Below are positions 7,846 to 18,464 of a stretch of DNA of 64,000 bases, one piece after another. The DNA comes from Devosia lucknowensis (lineage in GTDB: Bacteria; Pseudomonadota; Alphaproteobacteria; Rhizobiales; Devosiaceae): assembly GCF_900177655.1 (NCBI RefSeq), contig NZ_FXWK01000001.1:930001-994000 (forward strand). Reading direction: 5' to 3'. The notes beneath the pieces are model-generated. The model was not told the DNA's origin. It did no database searches and worked only from the letters and a program-made list of their open reading frames with translations. The position numbers and the translations under genes were made by a program. The number at the start of each line of letters is the position of its first letter. Position 1 is the first letter of the stretch.

Positions 7846-8979
7846 CTACCCAAGCATGGCCAGGATACGCTTTCCGGTATCCAGGAACGGTTTAGGATCG
7901 AGGCTTTTATCGCCGCGATGCACTTCGAAATGCAGGTGTGGTCCGGTCGATCGGCCGGTTGAGCCAACCTTGGCGATCGGGGTGCCCGTCTGCACGGACT
8001 GCCCCTGGCGTGCAAGATAGGCGCTCAGATGCGCGTAGCGCGTAATCAGCCCGTTGCCATGGTCCACTTCGACCACTTTGCCGTAGCCGGATTTCTCGCC
8101 CACGAAGGTCACGACCCCATCGGCCGCGCTCAGCACGGCAGTTCCGGTCGCCGCGGCGAAGTCCAGGCCCGAATGAAAGGCCCGCGCGCCAGTAAATGGG
8201 TCCTTGCGATTGCCATAGCCGGAGCTCTGCCGGAAGTTGCCCGTTATCGGCATGTGCACCGGCGCGACGCTGAGGCTGTCCCGCGCGGCCTGGTAAAGCA
8301 TCAGCGCATCCATGACCGCATTGGCGTCTTCGATCATCGGCACGCTTGCAAGGGCGTCATCTGCCGCGATGAACGGGCCACCGACGCCGGCTGGCTGCGT
8401 GTCGGGCAGGTCGAGCGTGATGCCGAGCTTGCCCAGTTCGCTGACGATGCCGGCCGTGCGTTCTGTTGCGGCCACGGCGATGCCGGTCATCGCCATCTGT
8501 GTTTCGTCCATCATCTGCGCCACGCTGGCTGCGGTGGCTGCGACATCCGGATTGCCTGAATGCGTCGTTTCCAGCGAAAGTTCGAGTGGCGCGTCCTGCG
8601 CCGGCGTAACGGCCGCAATGCCGAGCTGGTCGGCCTTCGTCACCAGGGCCCGGACGAGCTGATGCTGCTCGAGCAGCACTTCCTGTTGTGCCGACAATTC
8701 CTGCAGCTGCAGGTTCATGTCGCCGGCTTGGGCGTAATTACGAGAGTGCAACCGGTCGATCTCGACGCGCATCTGCGCCAAACGGTCTTCATAGGCGGAA
8801 AGCACGAGTTCGTTCTGTCCGCCGAGCAGCCGGGCAATATCGGGAGCCATCATCAGGGCCGTACCCGTTACGGCGTTACCGCCAAGCAGCACCGCGAACA
8901 TGCCGTAGAACAGGGCAGGGCGGATACCGCGACGGCTGGGTCTGTGCCCTGTGCTGTCCGAAATGGCTGAATGACGCAC
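7846..8979 (-). CDS. M23 family metallopeptidase
   Basis: About 377 residues. A short cytoplasmic N-terminus is followed by one hydrophobic helix (LFYGMFAVLLGGNAVTGTALMM), a coiled-coil-prone stretch, and a C-terminal LytM/M23 domain containing FHSGLDFA, YAHLSAY and HLHFEVH, so the zinc ligands (HxxxD and HxH) are intact. Such proteins cut, or regulate cutting of, peptidoglycan cross-bridges in the periplasm. The coiled coil plus LytM layout resembles cell-separation endopeptidases. I favour the GTG at 8979 with GGGGAT just upstream; the frame stays open to a TTG at 9003. Confidence 0.88.
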   Translation of the reverse strand: MRHSAISDSTGHRPSRRGIRPALFYGMFAVLLGGNAVTGTALMMAPDIARLLGGQNELVLSAYEDRLAQMRVEIDRLHSRNYAQAGDMNLQLQELSAQQEVLLEQHQLVRALVTKADQLGIAAVTPAQDAPLELSLETTHSGNPDVAATAASVAQMMDETQMAMTGIAVAATERTAGIVSELGKLGITLDLPDTQPAGVGGPFIAADDALASVPMIEDANAVMDALMLYQAARDSLSVAPVHMPITGNFRQSSGYGNRKDPFTGARAFHSGLDFAAATGTAVLSAADGVVTFVGEKSGYGKVVEVDHGNGLITRYAHLSAYLARQGQSVQTGTPIAKVGSTGRSTGPHLHFEVHRGDKSLDPKPFLDTGKRILAMLG

Positions 8980-9058
8980 GCCACGATCCCCGAAACACGC
9001 CAACTATGGTTATCGGAGTGTGCGCTGGCTTGGTTAAGAAGCCGCAAACTTCGGGAAA

Positions 9059-9538
9059 TTACTGATCTGGCGGCAGTGCGTCGAGGGCCGCAAGCACCTT
9101 GGCCGCATGCCCTTTGATGCGTGTCGCTCTGATGATCCGCGCAATACGGCCGCTTCTGTCGATGATGAAGCTGGTGCGCACGAGGCCCATGAATTCCCGG
9201 CCATAAAGCTTCTTGAGCTGCCAGAGCCCGAAGGCCTCGATCGTCGTTCTCTCGGGATCGGCGCCCAAAGGGGTGGCCAGGCCATATTTGCCGCGAAACT
9301 TCACATGACTGTCGATGGTATCAGGTGAAATGCCCACCAGCACCGTATCGCGCGCCGCAAATTCTCCTGCCAGCGCGGAAAACTCCTGGTTTTCGTCAAC
9401 GCAGCCGCCCGAGTCGTCTTCGGGGTAAAAGAAAAGAACCGCGCGGCGGCCGGCGAGGTCTGCCTTGGCCAAAGTCGTGCCGTCATCCCGCGCGATGGAA
9501 AAGTCGGGAGCGGCATGTCCTTCTTTGAGATGTGTCAT
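9059..9538 (-). CDS. bcp: thioredoxin-dependent peroxiredoxin (Bcp/PrxQ type)
   Basis: A 159-residue AhpC/TSA-family peroxiredoxin. The peroxidatic Cys46 lies in FYPEDDSGGCVDE, a variant of the usual FYPxDxTPGC motif with SGG in place of TPG. Later segments (VLVGISPDTIDSHVKFRGKYGL and RTSFIIDRSGRI) fit the Bcp subfamily. I see no second Cys in the usual helix-3 position five residues on, so it may be a 1-Cys form. It is transcribed divergently from the AsmA-like gene across a 129-base gap. Confidence 0.9.
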   Translation of the reverse strand: MTHLKEGHAAPDFSIARDDGTTLAKADLAGRRAVLFFYPEDDSGGCVDENQEFSALAGEFAARDTVLVGISPDTIDSHVKFRGKYGLATPLGADPERTTIEAFGLWQLKKLYGREFMGLVRTSFIIDRSGRIARIIRATRIKGHAAKVLAALDALPPDQ

Positions 9539-9667
9539 CGCGGTTCCTGGGTTTGCGGATGAATAGAGGGTGTCGGCGTCACATTCCAGCCGGTATCATC
9601 TTCCAATTCACCGCAGGGGGCGGATGATTCTGATTGGGCAGGGCCACATAACCTGCCTGTCATCGGC

Positions 9668-12600
9668 GTGGCGGCAGTGAACGAAGCGACAGTACCAGAA
9701 TCGTCTCCAGAGTTGGACCCGCCCAAGCCGCCCCCGAAACGGATGCGGCGCCTTCGACGCGTCCTCACCTGGGTCCTGGGCCTGCCGTGTCTGGTCGTCC
9801 TGATCCTCTATGCGATCATGCTTTTCACCCCGATCCGCATACCGTTTACCGGCAGCGCGATCCGGTCGCTCGTCCAGAATTTCGTCCCGCCGACCGCGGA
9901 CCTGCAGATGGGCGATATGGCCTTGGCGCTCGAAAACGGCGTCTGGCCCGTGATCCGCTTCTCACCGGTCGAGTTTTCCGACAGCAAGTCGGGCGCCCGT
10001 ATCGGCATGGAAGCGCTCGAGGTCGGCTTTTCTCCGGCGCGTGCCCTGTTCGGGCAGCCTGGCACGACGGTGACCATCGTCGGCCCGCACGTGCAGATCA
10101 TCCAGGACCTCTATGGTCCGCGTCCCGGTACGCTCGAGGTGGTCGACGATCCCAATGGCGGCCCTGCGACCGTGCGCGTGCTTGAAGGCGACGACGCTTT
10201 CCCGGCGGTCGCGATCTCGTCAGAGGGCATTTCGTTCGACGAGGGAATCGTCCCTCCCATGCGCTCGGACAATGACTGGCTGATCTACAATCTCGAAGCC
10301 AGCGAAGTGGCCATCGCCGACTTGGTCGAGCAGATCGGTCAGGGACGCTTCTCGCGGCTGGTCATTCGCGATGGTCACGTCGACATGGCTGATCCGCTTT
10401 ATGGCTTGTTCCGCCAATTCAGGAATATCTCGCTCGAGATCGGCGCAGTGCCGGGGCAACAGAGGGTGAGCGGCGAATTCTCTGCCCGCATCGGTGCCCG
10501 CACCGTCTTCGGTACGATCGATCGCTCCATTGACGAGGACGGCACGCGCCGCCTCCAGTCCGATATCACCAACCTCGACTTTTCCGCCTTCGTGCCCTTC
10601 GTGGACGACAGCACCAGCATCGCCGCGCTTCCGGGCGCCGGCGCTCTGTCGATCGACGTCACCTTTACCCCGGACGAGGGCAAGCTCGTCGGCGGCGCCT
10701 TCAAGATCGATCTGACCGGGCTCGACCTGCGCCTGGGCACCGATCATTTTCCGGTCGCCAGTTCCATTCTTGATATCAACTGGGAGCCCGCATCCGGTCA
10801 GTTCCGCATGGAAGAGGGCGCGCTCAAGATCGGGCAGAGCAGCGCCCTTGTCTCCGGCGTCTTCGTGCTCGGCCTCGACACCACCTATGGTCCTACCATC
10901 GGCATGTCCATTCATGCCCGCGACGTCGCCATCCACCCCGATGACATGGACGCGCCAGCGGCGCCCTTCGAAACGGTGGAATTCTCGGGCTGGTCGACGC
11001 CGCTCTACGGCGCCCTCGGCATTGACAGGCTGACTGCACGCCGCGGCGACGCCGTGGTGGAAACGGCTGGCCGCATGGACTTGCTGCAGTCCGGCATCGG
11101 CCTCGACATGACCGTGGCCGGGCAGGGCGTGTCGGCCGACGACTTCAAGCGCCTGTGGCCCTACATCATGGGCAAGGAGAGCCGCGACTGGTTCGTCGCC
11201 AACGTTACCGACGGCCGGGTGAAGAGTGCCCGCATGCGGTTCAACTTTCCCGTCGGCAGCTTCGGCATCGGCGGCGAGGACAAGCCCATTCCCGAAGACA
11301 GCATGCAGATTGAGATCGTCGGCGAAGAGGTCGCGATCAAGCCGACCCCGGAAATGTCGCCCATCGTCATAGCCGGCGACACCCGTCTGCGCGTCGACGA
11401 CGAAAACGTCTCCATATCCGGCGGCGGCGGCACGCTTGAAACCGAAAGCGGCACCATCAGCGTGACCAGTCCGGCGCTCGTGATGGACAATTCCGCCGCC
11501 GGTGAAAGCATCGTCGAAATCTCGGGCGACCTCAACGCGCCGATCCCCGCGCTTTTGGCCCTCGTCAAGCAGCAGCAACCCGATGCCTTGGCCAGCGCCG
11601 AATTGCCCATCGATCTCGATAGCCTCACCGGCACCGTCGATCTCGGACTTGTCGCCACCATCGCACTGGGCGACGAGGATGCCGGCCGCGCCATGGACAT
11701 CGACTACGTGGTCAACGGCACGGTGACCGACTTTGCCAGCGCCGACCCGATCGAGGGCCGCATCATCGGCAACGGCCAGCTCTCCTTCTCGGCCAATCAG
11801 GATGGCTACCAGCTCGGCGGCAAGGCCACCATCGACGACATGGAGGCCGACATTTCCGTTGCCGGTGCCATGGGTGCCGATCCGGTGTTCCGCCTGCAGT
11901 CGACGCTGGCCGTGGCCGATCTCGCCGGCATGGGCTTCGATGCCTCCGAGTTCCTCGACGGGCAGGTCCAGTTCGTCGCCCAGCCCTTGGCCGACGGCGC
12001 GCTGCAGATGACCGTCGATCTCGAAGGCGCCAGCCTCGACATCAGGGACCTCGGGATCTCCAAGCGCGTTGGTACGCCAGGGCAGCTCAGCGCCATCGTC
12101 CGCCCCGATGGCGAGGTGACGCACCTTGAGGATATCGCCCTCAGTTTCGGGACTGTCCGCCTCAACGGCACGCTCGACTATCACGCCACCGATGGTCTCG
12201 TTTCCGCCAGCTTCACCGATTTCGCCCTGAGCGAGGGCGACAGCGCAACCGTCAGCCTCACGCCCACGGACAACGGCTTTGCCGTCCGCATCCGTGGTGC
12301 GCAACTCGATCTGAAGCCGGTTCTGGGGCGCTTCTTCAGCCTCAACCAGGGCAGCGGCGGCGTTCAGTCCACCCAGTTCAGCCAGTCCCTGGTGCTCGAC
12401 GTGCAGCTCGACCGGGCCATCGGCTACTACGCAACGACCGCCTTCAACATCGATCTCGACATGTCCCTGCGCGGCGTGAACCTCAGCCGCGTCAATCTCA
12501 CGGCACAGTTCGACGAGGGCAATGCGCTCTCGATCACCACCAACCCGGCGCCCAACGGTCGCACGCTGTCCATGGCCTTCAACGACGCCGGCACGGTTCT

Positions 12601-13165
12601 CCGGCTCCTTGGCATCTATTCGCAACTGGCGGGCGGCTCGGGCAGCCTGGTCATGACCACCGATCGCAACGTCAACGCCGAGGCCGGTCAGCTCGTCATG
12701 CGCAACTTCGCTATCGTCGACGAGGACAACGTCGTTCAGATCCTTGGCAATCACTCCGACTCGCGCGCTGCCATCGCCGCGTCGAACCGCCTCGATTTCC
12801 GTGCTGCCCAGGTCGATTTCATCCGCTCCAGCGACCGCGTCGAGGTCACCGATGCCGTTCTCGCCGGCGATACCGTGGGCGGCACCATGCGCGGCTTCAT
12901 CTACACCGATCAGCGCCGCTACGACCTCACCGGCACTTACGTTCCGCTCTTTGGCCTCAACAACATCTTCCAGCAATTGCCCGTGCTGGGTCCGCTGCTT
13001 GGCGGCCGCAACGGCGAGGGCTTGGTCGGCGTCACCTTCGCGGTGCGTGGCCCGCTCGACCAGCCGCAATTCCTCGTCAATCCGCTGTCTATCCTGGCGC
13101 CCGGCTTCCTGCGCGAACTCTTCGAATTCCGCGCCCGCGAACTCCCCCCGGCGCCCGCGCAATAG
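9668..13165 (+). CDS. AsmA-like / DUF3971 envelope protein
   Basis: A 1165-residue protein with a proline-rich cytoplasmic N-terminus, a single membrane anchor (about residues 33-55, WVLGLPCLVVLILYAIMLF), and then about 1100 periplasmic residues made almost entirely of beta-strand-like repeats. It ends in the AsmA C-terminal signature (PQFLVNPLSILAPGFLRELFEF). Large AsmA-clan proteins (YhdP, TamB, YdbH) are thought to form hydrophobic grooves carrying phospholipid between inner and outer membranes. That role is inferred from the family. The start is GTG at 9668; a second GTG lies at 9677 and neither has a clear ribosome binding site. Confidence 0.85.
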   Translation: MAAVNEATVPESSPELDPPKPPPKRMRRLRRVLTWVLGLPCLVVLILYAIMLFTPIRIPFTGSAIRSLVQNFVPPTADLQMGDMALALENGVWPVIRFSPVEFSDSKSGARIGMEALEVGFSPARALFGQPGTTVTIVGPHVQIIQDLYGPRPGTLEVVDDPNGGPATVRVLEGDDAFPAVAISSEGISFDEGIVPPMRSDNDWLIYNLEASEVAIADLVEQIGQGRFSRLVIRDGHVDMADPLYGLFRQFRNISLEIGAVPGQQRVSGEFSARIGARTVFGTIDRSIDEDGTRRLQSDITNLDFSAFVPFVDDSTSIAALPGAGALSIDVTFTPDEGKLVGGAFKIDLTGLDLRLGTDHFPVASSILDINWEPASGQFRMEEGALKIGQSSALVSGVFVLGLDTTYGPTIGMSIHARDVAIHPDDMDAPAAPFETVEFSGWSTPLYGALGIDRLTARRGDAVVETAGRMDLLQSGIGLDMTVAGQGVSADDFKRLWPYIMGKESRDWFVANVTDGRVKSARMRFNFPVGSFGIGGEDKPIPEDSMQIEIVGEEVAIKPTPEMSPIVIAGDTRLRVDDENVSISGGGGTLETESGTISVTSPALVMDNSAAGESIVEISGDLNAPIPALLALVKQQQPDALASAELPIDLDSLTGTVDLGLVATIALGDEDAGRAMDIDYVVNGTVTDFASADPIEGRIIGNGQLSFSANQDGYQLGGKATIDDMEADISVAGAMGADPVFRLQSTLAVADLAGMGFDASEFLDGQVQFVAQPLADGALQMTVDLEGASLDIRDLGISKRVGTPGQLSAIVRPDGEVTHLEDIALSFGTVRLNGTLDYHATDGLVSASFTDFALSEGDSATVSLTPTDNGFAVRIRGAQLDLKPVLGRFFSLNQGSGGVQSTQFSQSLVLDVQLDRAIGYYATTAFNIDLDMSLRGVNLSRVNLTAQFDEGNALSITTNPAPNGRTLSMAFNDAGTVLRLLGIYSQLAGGSGSLVMTTDRNVNAEAGQLVMRNFAIVDEDNVVQILGNHSDSRAAIAASNRLDFRAAQVDFIRSSDRVEVTDAVLAGDTVGGTMRGFIYTDQRRYDLTGTYVPLFGLNNIFQQLPVLGPLLGGRNGEGLVGVTFAVRGPLDQPQFLVNPLSILAPGFLRELFEFRARELPPAPAQ

Positions 13166-13166
13166 C

Positions 13167-13194
13167 CAAGGGCACCGCCGTCGCGATGCCCTTG
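13167..13194 (+). terminator. weak hairpin after the AsmA-like gene
   Basis: CAAGGGCA pairs with TGCCCTTG two bases after the stop codon. No T run follows, so it is at best a weak or rho-assisted terminator between two convergent genes. Confidence 0.35.
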
Positions 13195-13262
13195 CCTTGA
13201 TGCCTCCACCCCCAACCGTACCACCCTCGGATCGCGTCCAATGGCGACACAGTGTTTGTTCG

Positions 13263-14507
13263 CTAGACCGGCTTGATCAGCGCGTGGCGCTTCTTGCCGA
13301 CCGAAAGCTTGATCACGCCCTCGTCGAGCAGCGCATTGTCGGACAGGATCAGCTTCTCGTCCTCGATGACGGCGTCGTTGACCTTGACGGCTCCCGACTG
13401 CACATGCCGCCGCGCTTCGCCATTCGATGCCGCAAGGCCCGCCTTCACAAGCGCATTGAGCACGCCGATCCCATTGGCCAGTTCGGCATGGGTCACCTCG
13501 GCCGTAGGCAGCGACAGGTCCAGCTTGCCGGTCTCGAACGTCGCGCGCGCCGTTTCCGCCGCTTCCTCTGCAGCCTGGCGCCCACGGATCATCGCTGTAA
13601 CTTCGGTGGCGAGGCGCTTCTTGGCCTCGTTGATATCCCCGGCGGCGATGCGGGCAATCTCGTCCAGAGGCAGCGTCGTGTAGAGCTTGAGGAAGCGCTC
13701 GACGTCAGCGTCCTCGGTATTGCGCCAGTACTGCCAGAAATCGTAGGCCGAGAGCATGTCGGCATTGAGCCAGATGGCGCCGTTCAGCGACTTGCCCATC
13801 TTCTGGCCCGAAGCCGTGGTCAAGAGCGGCGACGTCAGCGCATAGAGCTGCGGCGTGCCCAGCCGGTGGCCGAGATCGATGCCGTTGACGATATTGCCCC
13901 ACTGGTCGGAGCCGCCCATCTGCAGCCGCACGCCATAGCGCTGGTTGAGCTCCACGAAATCGTAGGCCTGCAGGATCATGTAGTTGAATTCGAGGAACGA
14001 GAGCGACTGCTCGCGGTCCAGCCGCTGTTTCACCGAGTCGAAGCTGAGCATGCGATTGACCGAGAAATGCTGGCCTACGTCGCGCAGGAATTCGAGATAG
14101 TTGAGCGGCAGCAGCCATTCGGCATTGTTGACCATCAGCGACTTGCCGTCGTCAAAGCTCAGGTAGTTCGAAAACACCTGCTTGATGCCGTCGATATTGC
14201 CCTGGATGGTCTCGGGCGTCATCAGCTTGCGCGCCTCGTCCTTGAACGAGGGGTCGCCCACCATGCCGGTGCCGCCGCCCATCAGGGCAACGGCGCGGTG
14301 GCCGGTCTTTTCCAGCCAGTGCAGCATCATGATCTGGATGAGGCTGCCCACATGCAGCGAGGAAGCGGTGGGATCAAAGCCGATATAGGCTGTCACCGTT
14401 TCGGTGGCGAACAGCTTGTCCAGCCCCGCATCGTCGGAGGTCTGGTGGATGAAGCCGCGCTCCGACAGCGTGCGCATGAATTCGGATGTGTAGTCGAACT
14501 TGGTCAT
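13263..14507 (-). CDS. tyrS: tyrosine--tRNA ligase
   Basis: Class I tyrosyl-tRNA synthetase of 414 residues, charging tRNA-Tyr in the cytoplasm. The HIGH-type motif is HVGS in [10 protein letters not shown], the tyrosine-pocket segment is [11 protein letters not shown], the KMSKS loop reads [11 protein letters not shown], and a C-terminal S4-like RNA-binding domain is present ([24 protein letters not shown]). The length is normal for the bacterial TyrS family. Confidence 0.96.
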   Translation of the reverse strand: MTKFDYTSEFMRTLSERGFIHQTSDDAGLDKLFATETVTAYIGFDPTASSLHVGSLIQIMMLHWLEKTGHRAVALMGGGTGMVGDPSFKDEARKLMTPETIQGNIDGIKQVFSNYLSFDDGKSLMVNNAEWLLPLNYLEFLRDVGQHFSVNRMLSFDSVKQRLDREQSLSFLEFNYMILQAYDFVELNQRYGVRLQMGGSDQWGNIVNGIDLGHRLGTPQLYALTSPLLTTASGQKMGKSLNGAIWLNADMLSAYDFWQYWRNTEDADVERFLKLYTTLPLDEIARIAAGDINEAKKRLATEVTAMIRGRQAAEEAAETARATFETGKLDLSLPTAEVTHAELANGIGVLNALVKAGLAASNGEARRHVQSGAVKVNDAVIEDEKLILSDNALLDEGVIKLSVGKKRHALIKPV

Positions 14508-14530
14508 TTTGAACCACAGAAGCCTTGTGA

Positions 14531-14607
14531 GACCTCATGGTGAGCTTGTCGAGCCACGGGGTCGGTGCACACGGGACCCCGTCCTTCGACAGGCTCAGGA
14601 TGAGGTC
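14531..14607. repeat. long inverted repeat containing CTTCGACAGGCTCAGGATGAG
   Basis: Two 33-base arms (14531-14563 and 14575-14607) are inverted copies matching at 27 of 33 positions around an 11-base loop. The right arm contains TTCGACAGGCTCAGGATGAG, which I recognise from memory as a dispersed intergenic repeat in many alphaproteobacterial genomes. Confidence 0.75.
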
Positions 14608-14640
14608 CCTCTCAATCAATCGCCTCGATTGCGCCCAAGG

Positions 14641-14777
14641 CTGTATCGAAATTCAACTCAGGCGGAGGCGAAGATGGTGGTTTTCGAGAACCGGAGCGGA
14701 ACGTACGTTGGTACGTGAGCACCGGAAGCGCAGAAAACTGGTATTTGCAGACCTGCCTCGGTTGAAGGTCGATACAG
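14641..14777. repeat. 137-base imperfect palindrome
   Basis: The ends are inverted copies: CTGTATCGA plus TTCAAC on the left, GTTGAA plus TCGATACAG on the right. Inside, GTTTTC/GAAAAC and CCGG-containing arms pair toward a centre of CGTACGTTGGTACG. It is directly adjacent to the previous repeat, fills the rest of the tyrS-hydrolase gap, and ends two bases from the hydrolase stop. It contains no plausible gene. Confidence 0.65.
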
Positions 14778-14778
14778 A

Positions 14779-15441
14779 CTAGCGCCCGCCACCGTCCGCG
14801 ATCTCCTGACGGCGACGGTCGAGATACTCCGCGCACCGTGTGGTCAGTTCGTCGATCTTGCCCTCGTAGAAGTGGTTTGCACCCTCCACGATCTGCTGCT
14901 CGATGGTGATGCCCTTCTGGGTCTTGAGCTTGTCCACCAGCTTCTGCACCGAACTTGCCGGAGCCACGCGGTCCTTGTCGCCATGGATGATGAGGCCGGA
15001 CGAAGGGCAGGGGGCCAGAAACGAGAAATCGTAGAGGTTTTCCGGCGGCGACACCGAAATGAACCCTTCCACTTCTGGACGGCGCATCAGCAACTGCATG
15101 CCGATCCAGGCGCCGAAAGAGAAGCCGGCAATCCAGCAGCCGCGCGATTCACGGTTGATGATCTGCAGCCAGTCCAGCGCTGCCGCCGCATCCGAAAGCT
15201 CGCCGATGCCGTGGTCGAACACGCCCTGCGAGCGGCCCACGCCGCGCGAATTGAAGCGCAGCACCGAAAAGCCACGCTCGGCGAACATGTAGAAGAGATT
15301 GTAGACGATCTGGTTGTTCATCGTCCCGCCGAATTGCGGGTGCGGGTGCAGCACGATGGCGATGGGAGCATTGGGCTCCTTGCCCGGCTGGTACCGGCCT
15401 TCGAGACGTCCCTCGGGTCCGTTGAAGATCACTTCTGGCAT
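14779..15441 (-). CDS. alpha/beta hydrolase
   Basis: A 220-residue cytoplasmic alpha/beta hydrolase. The oxyanion region is HPHPQFGGTMNN, the nucleophile elbow is GFSFGAW, and the likely catalytic Asp and His lie in HGDKDRVAP and GANHFYEGK. This matches the small-esterase/dienelactone-hydrolase-like family (COG2945 type). No substrate can be inferred. It is divergent from the suf operon, with promoters presumably in the 282-base gap. Confidence 0.85.
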   Translation of the reverse strand: MPEVIFNGPEGRLEGRYQPGKEPNAPIAIVLHPHPQFGGTMNNQIVYNLFYMFAERGFSVLRFNSRGVGRSQGVFDHGIGELSDAAAALDWLQIINRESRGCWIAGFSFGAWIGMQLLMRRPEVEGFISVSPPENLYDFSFLAPCPSSGLIIHGDKDRVAPASSVQKLVDKLKTQKGITIEQQIVEGANHFYEGKIDELTTRCAEYLDRRRQEIADGGGR

Positions 15442-15510
15442 GGGTCTGTGCGGCCTCTTCTGGCTCTGTCTGCCCGGCGTTTCTAGGCCATGTGAAAGGG
15501 TGCACGGCGC

Positions 15511-15539
15511 TTGACTAAGCGTGGGCCGCTCCCTAAAAC
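15511..15539 (+). promoter_or_regulatory. candidate sigma-70 promoter of the suf operon
   Basis: TTGACT (15511-15516) and TAAAAC (15534-15539) are separated by exactly 17 bases. This places transcription start near 15546, about 180 bases before the first suf ATG and about 10 bases before the Irr-like palindrome. Confidence 0.5.
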
Positions 15540-15555
15540 ATGGGTCCGAAACACC

Positions 15556-15576
15556 AGTTTAGAATTATTCGAAACT
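15556..15576. promoter_or_regulatory. candidate Irr (iron control element) operator
   Basis: AGTTTAGAA and TTCGAAACT flank TTA, an inverted repeat with a single mismatch. It closely matches the iron control element described for the haem-sensing Fur-family repressor Irr of Hyphomicrobiales and Rhodobacterales (TTTAGAA-N3-TTCTAAA type). Lying just downstream of the candidate promoter, a bound repressor would block suf transcription. Irr control of suf genes is predicted in this order. Confidence 0.65.
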
Positions 15577-15656
15577 CGTTTTCAGGCCGCGTGCGGCCCT
15601 TTGGAGCGCCCCTTGTAATGAAGTTGGGCGTGAAAATTCAAGAAGTGTTTGATTGC

Positions 15657-15677
15657 GGGGGCGTTCGAACGCCTCCC
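15657..15677. promoter_or_regulatory. GGCGTTCGAACGCC palindrome in the suf leader
   Basis: A near-perfect inverted repeat centred on TTCGAA, 47 bases before the first suf ATG. It could be an operator or an RNA hairpin; no regulator can be named. Confidence 0.35.
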
Positions 15678-15723
15678 GATAAGCATGGAAGCAATGTCGG
15701 GCACGTGTTGTCCGGAAGGCGCG

Positions 15724-16869
15724 ATGGCGAGGCAGACTGTCTATCTCGATCACAATGCAGCGTCCCCGCTTCGTCCCGAAGCGCGGGCGGCGTTGCTTGA
15801 CGCGCTGGAATTTGCCGGCAATCCCTCTTCCGTCCATGGCCACGGCCGCGCGCTGCGCAACGTCATCGAGACTGGCCGCCAGAAGGTTGCGCGTCTCTGT
15901 GGCGCCGAAACCCGTCAGGTCGTTTTTACCGGTTCGGCGACCGAAGCGATTACACAGGCTATAACCGGTGGCGTGAAGGCCCTCTCTGCCAGCGCAATTG
16001 CCATCAGTGCGGGCGAACACGCAGCAGCGGCCAAGGCTGCCGAGGCCACGGGCCTGCCGATCTGGACGGTAGGGCTCGACAGCGACGGGCGCATTGATCT
16101 CGATCAATTGGCAGCGGTGCTGGCGCGTGCCGACGCCGAAAGCGTCACGCTTCTCGTCGCCGTCCATTGGGTCAACAACGAAACGGGCGTTATCCAGCCG
16201 ATCGAGCGAATTAACGCCATGGTTGGGCCGACCCGTCACACCCTCTTTATCGATGCTGTGCAGGCTCTGGGTAAGCTGCCACTGGATTTTGCCGCCTCCG
16301 CTCCCGATATGATGGCCGTCAGCGGTCACAAGATCGGCGCTCCATCAGGCATTGGTGCTCTGCTGGTCAAGGCGCATGCCGATACGGTTCGCCTGATCCC
16401 TGGCGGTGGTCAGGAACAGGGTCGGCGCGGGGGTACGGAATCGGCAGCCCTCATTGCCGCCTTTGGCGCTGCCGCCGAAGCCTGCACCTATGATATGGGC
16501 CGCCTTGCTGAGATCACGTCTCGTCTCGAAACTGGTATCCGCGCACTCGCTGCCGATGCGGTCATCTTCGGTCAAGGGGCAAACCGTACGGGCAATGTTA
16601 CCAATTTCGCGGTCCCCGGTCTCGGTAATGCGACGGCGATGATGGCCCTCGACCTGATGGGCCTGTCTGTGTCCTCCGGCTCGGCCTGTTCCTCGGGAAA
16701 GGTCGGCGCCAGTCATGTTCTGGCCGCCATGGGTGTGCCGAAGGACCTGGCGAATTGCGCCCTGCGCGTCAGCTTTGGCTGGAATTCCACGATGGGTGAC
16801 GCGGAGGCGTTCCTCGTCGGCCTTGAAAACCTCCTGTCCCGCCAGCGGCGGGACGGAAAAGCGGCGTAG
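15724..16869 (+). CDS. cysteine desulfurase, group I, first gene of suf operon
   Basis: PLP-dependent enzyme of 381 residues removing sulphur from cysteine for Fe-S assembly. The PLP lysine is in SGHKIGAPSGIGALL. The catalytic Cys sits in the extended loop SSGSACSSGKVGASH, which marks it as a group I (IscS/NifS-like) enzyme, unlike the group II SufS later in the operon. The start at 15724 (MARQTVYLDHNAAS) has GGAAGG 4 bases upstream. The open frame reaching back to 15649 has no such site. Having both desulfurase types in one suf operon is common in Hyphomicrobiales. Confidence 0.92.
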   Translation: MARQTVYLDHNAASPLRPEARAALLDALEFAGNPSSVHGHGRALRNVIETGRQKVARLCGAETRQVVFTGSATEAITQAITGGVKALSASAIAISAGEHAAAAKAAEATGLPIWTVGLDSDGRIDLDQLAAVLARADAESVTLLVAVHWVNNETGVIQPIERINAMVGPTRHTLFIDAVQALGKLPLDFAASAPDMMAVSGHKIGAPSGIGALLVKAHADTVRLIPGGGQEQGRRGGTESAALIAAFGAAAEACTYDMGRLAEITSRLETGIRALAADAVIFGQGANRTGNVTNFAVPGLGNATAMMALDLMGLSVSSGSACSSGKVGASHVLAAMGVPKDLANCALRVSFGWNSTMGDAEAFLVGLENLLSRQRRDGKAA

Positions 16870-16933
16870 GCCGCTGCACTTGCATTCGTTCACGACGGCC
16901 TTGAACCGTCGAGGGACATAAAGGAGAAGCCGT

Positions 16934-18463
<1,530 letters not shown>

Positions 18464-18464
18464 G

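Noticed and set aside
10220..13162. 980-codon open frame antisense to the AsmA-like gene
   Set aside because: A shadow of high GC third positions. The product is charged low-complexity sequence with no family motif, and the sense strand has clear AsmA signatures.
12744..14543. 599-codon plus-strand frame spanning the AsmA-like 3' end and tyrS
   Set aside because: It overlaps two well-supported genes and has no family features.
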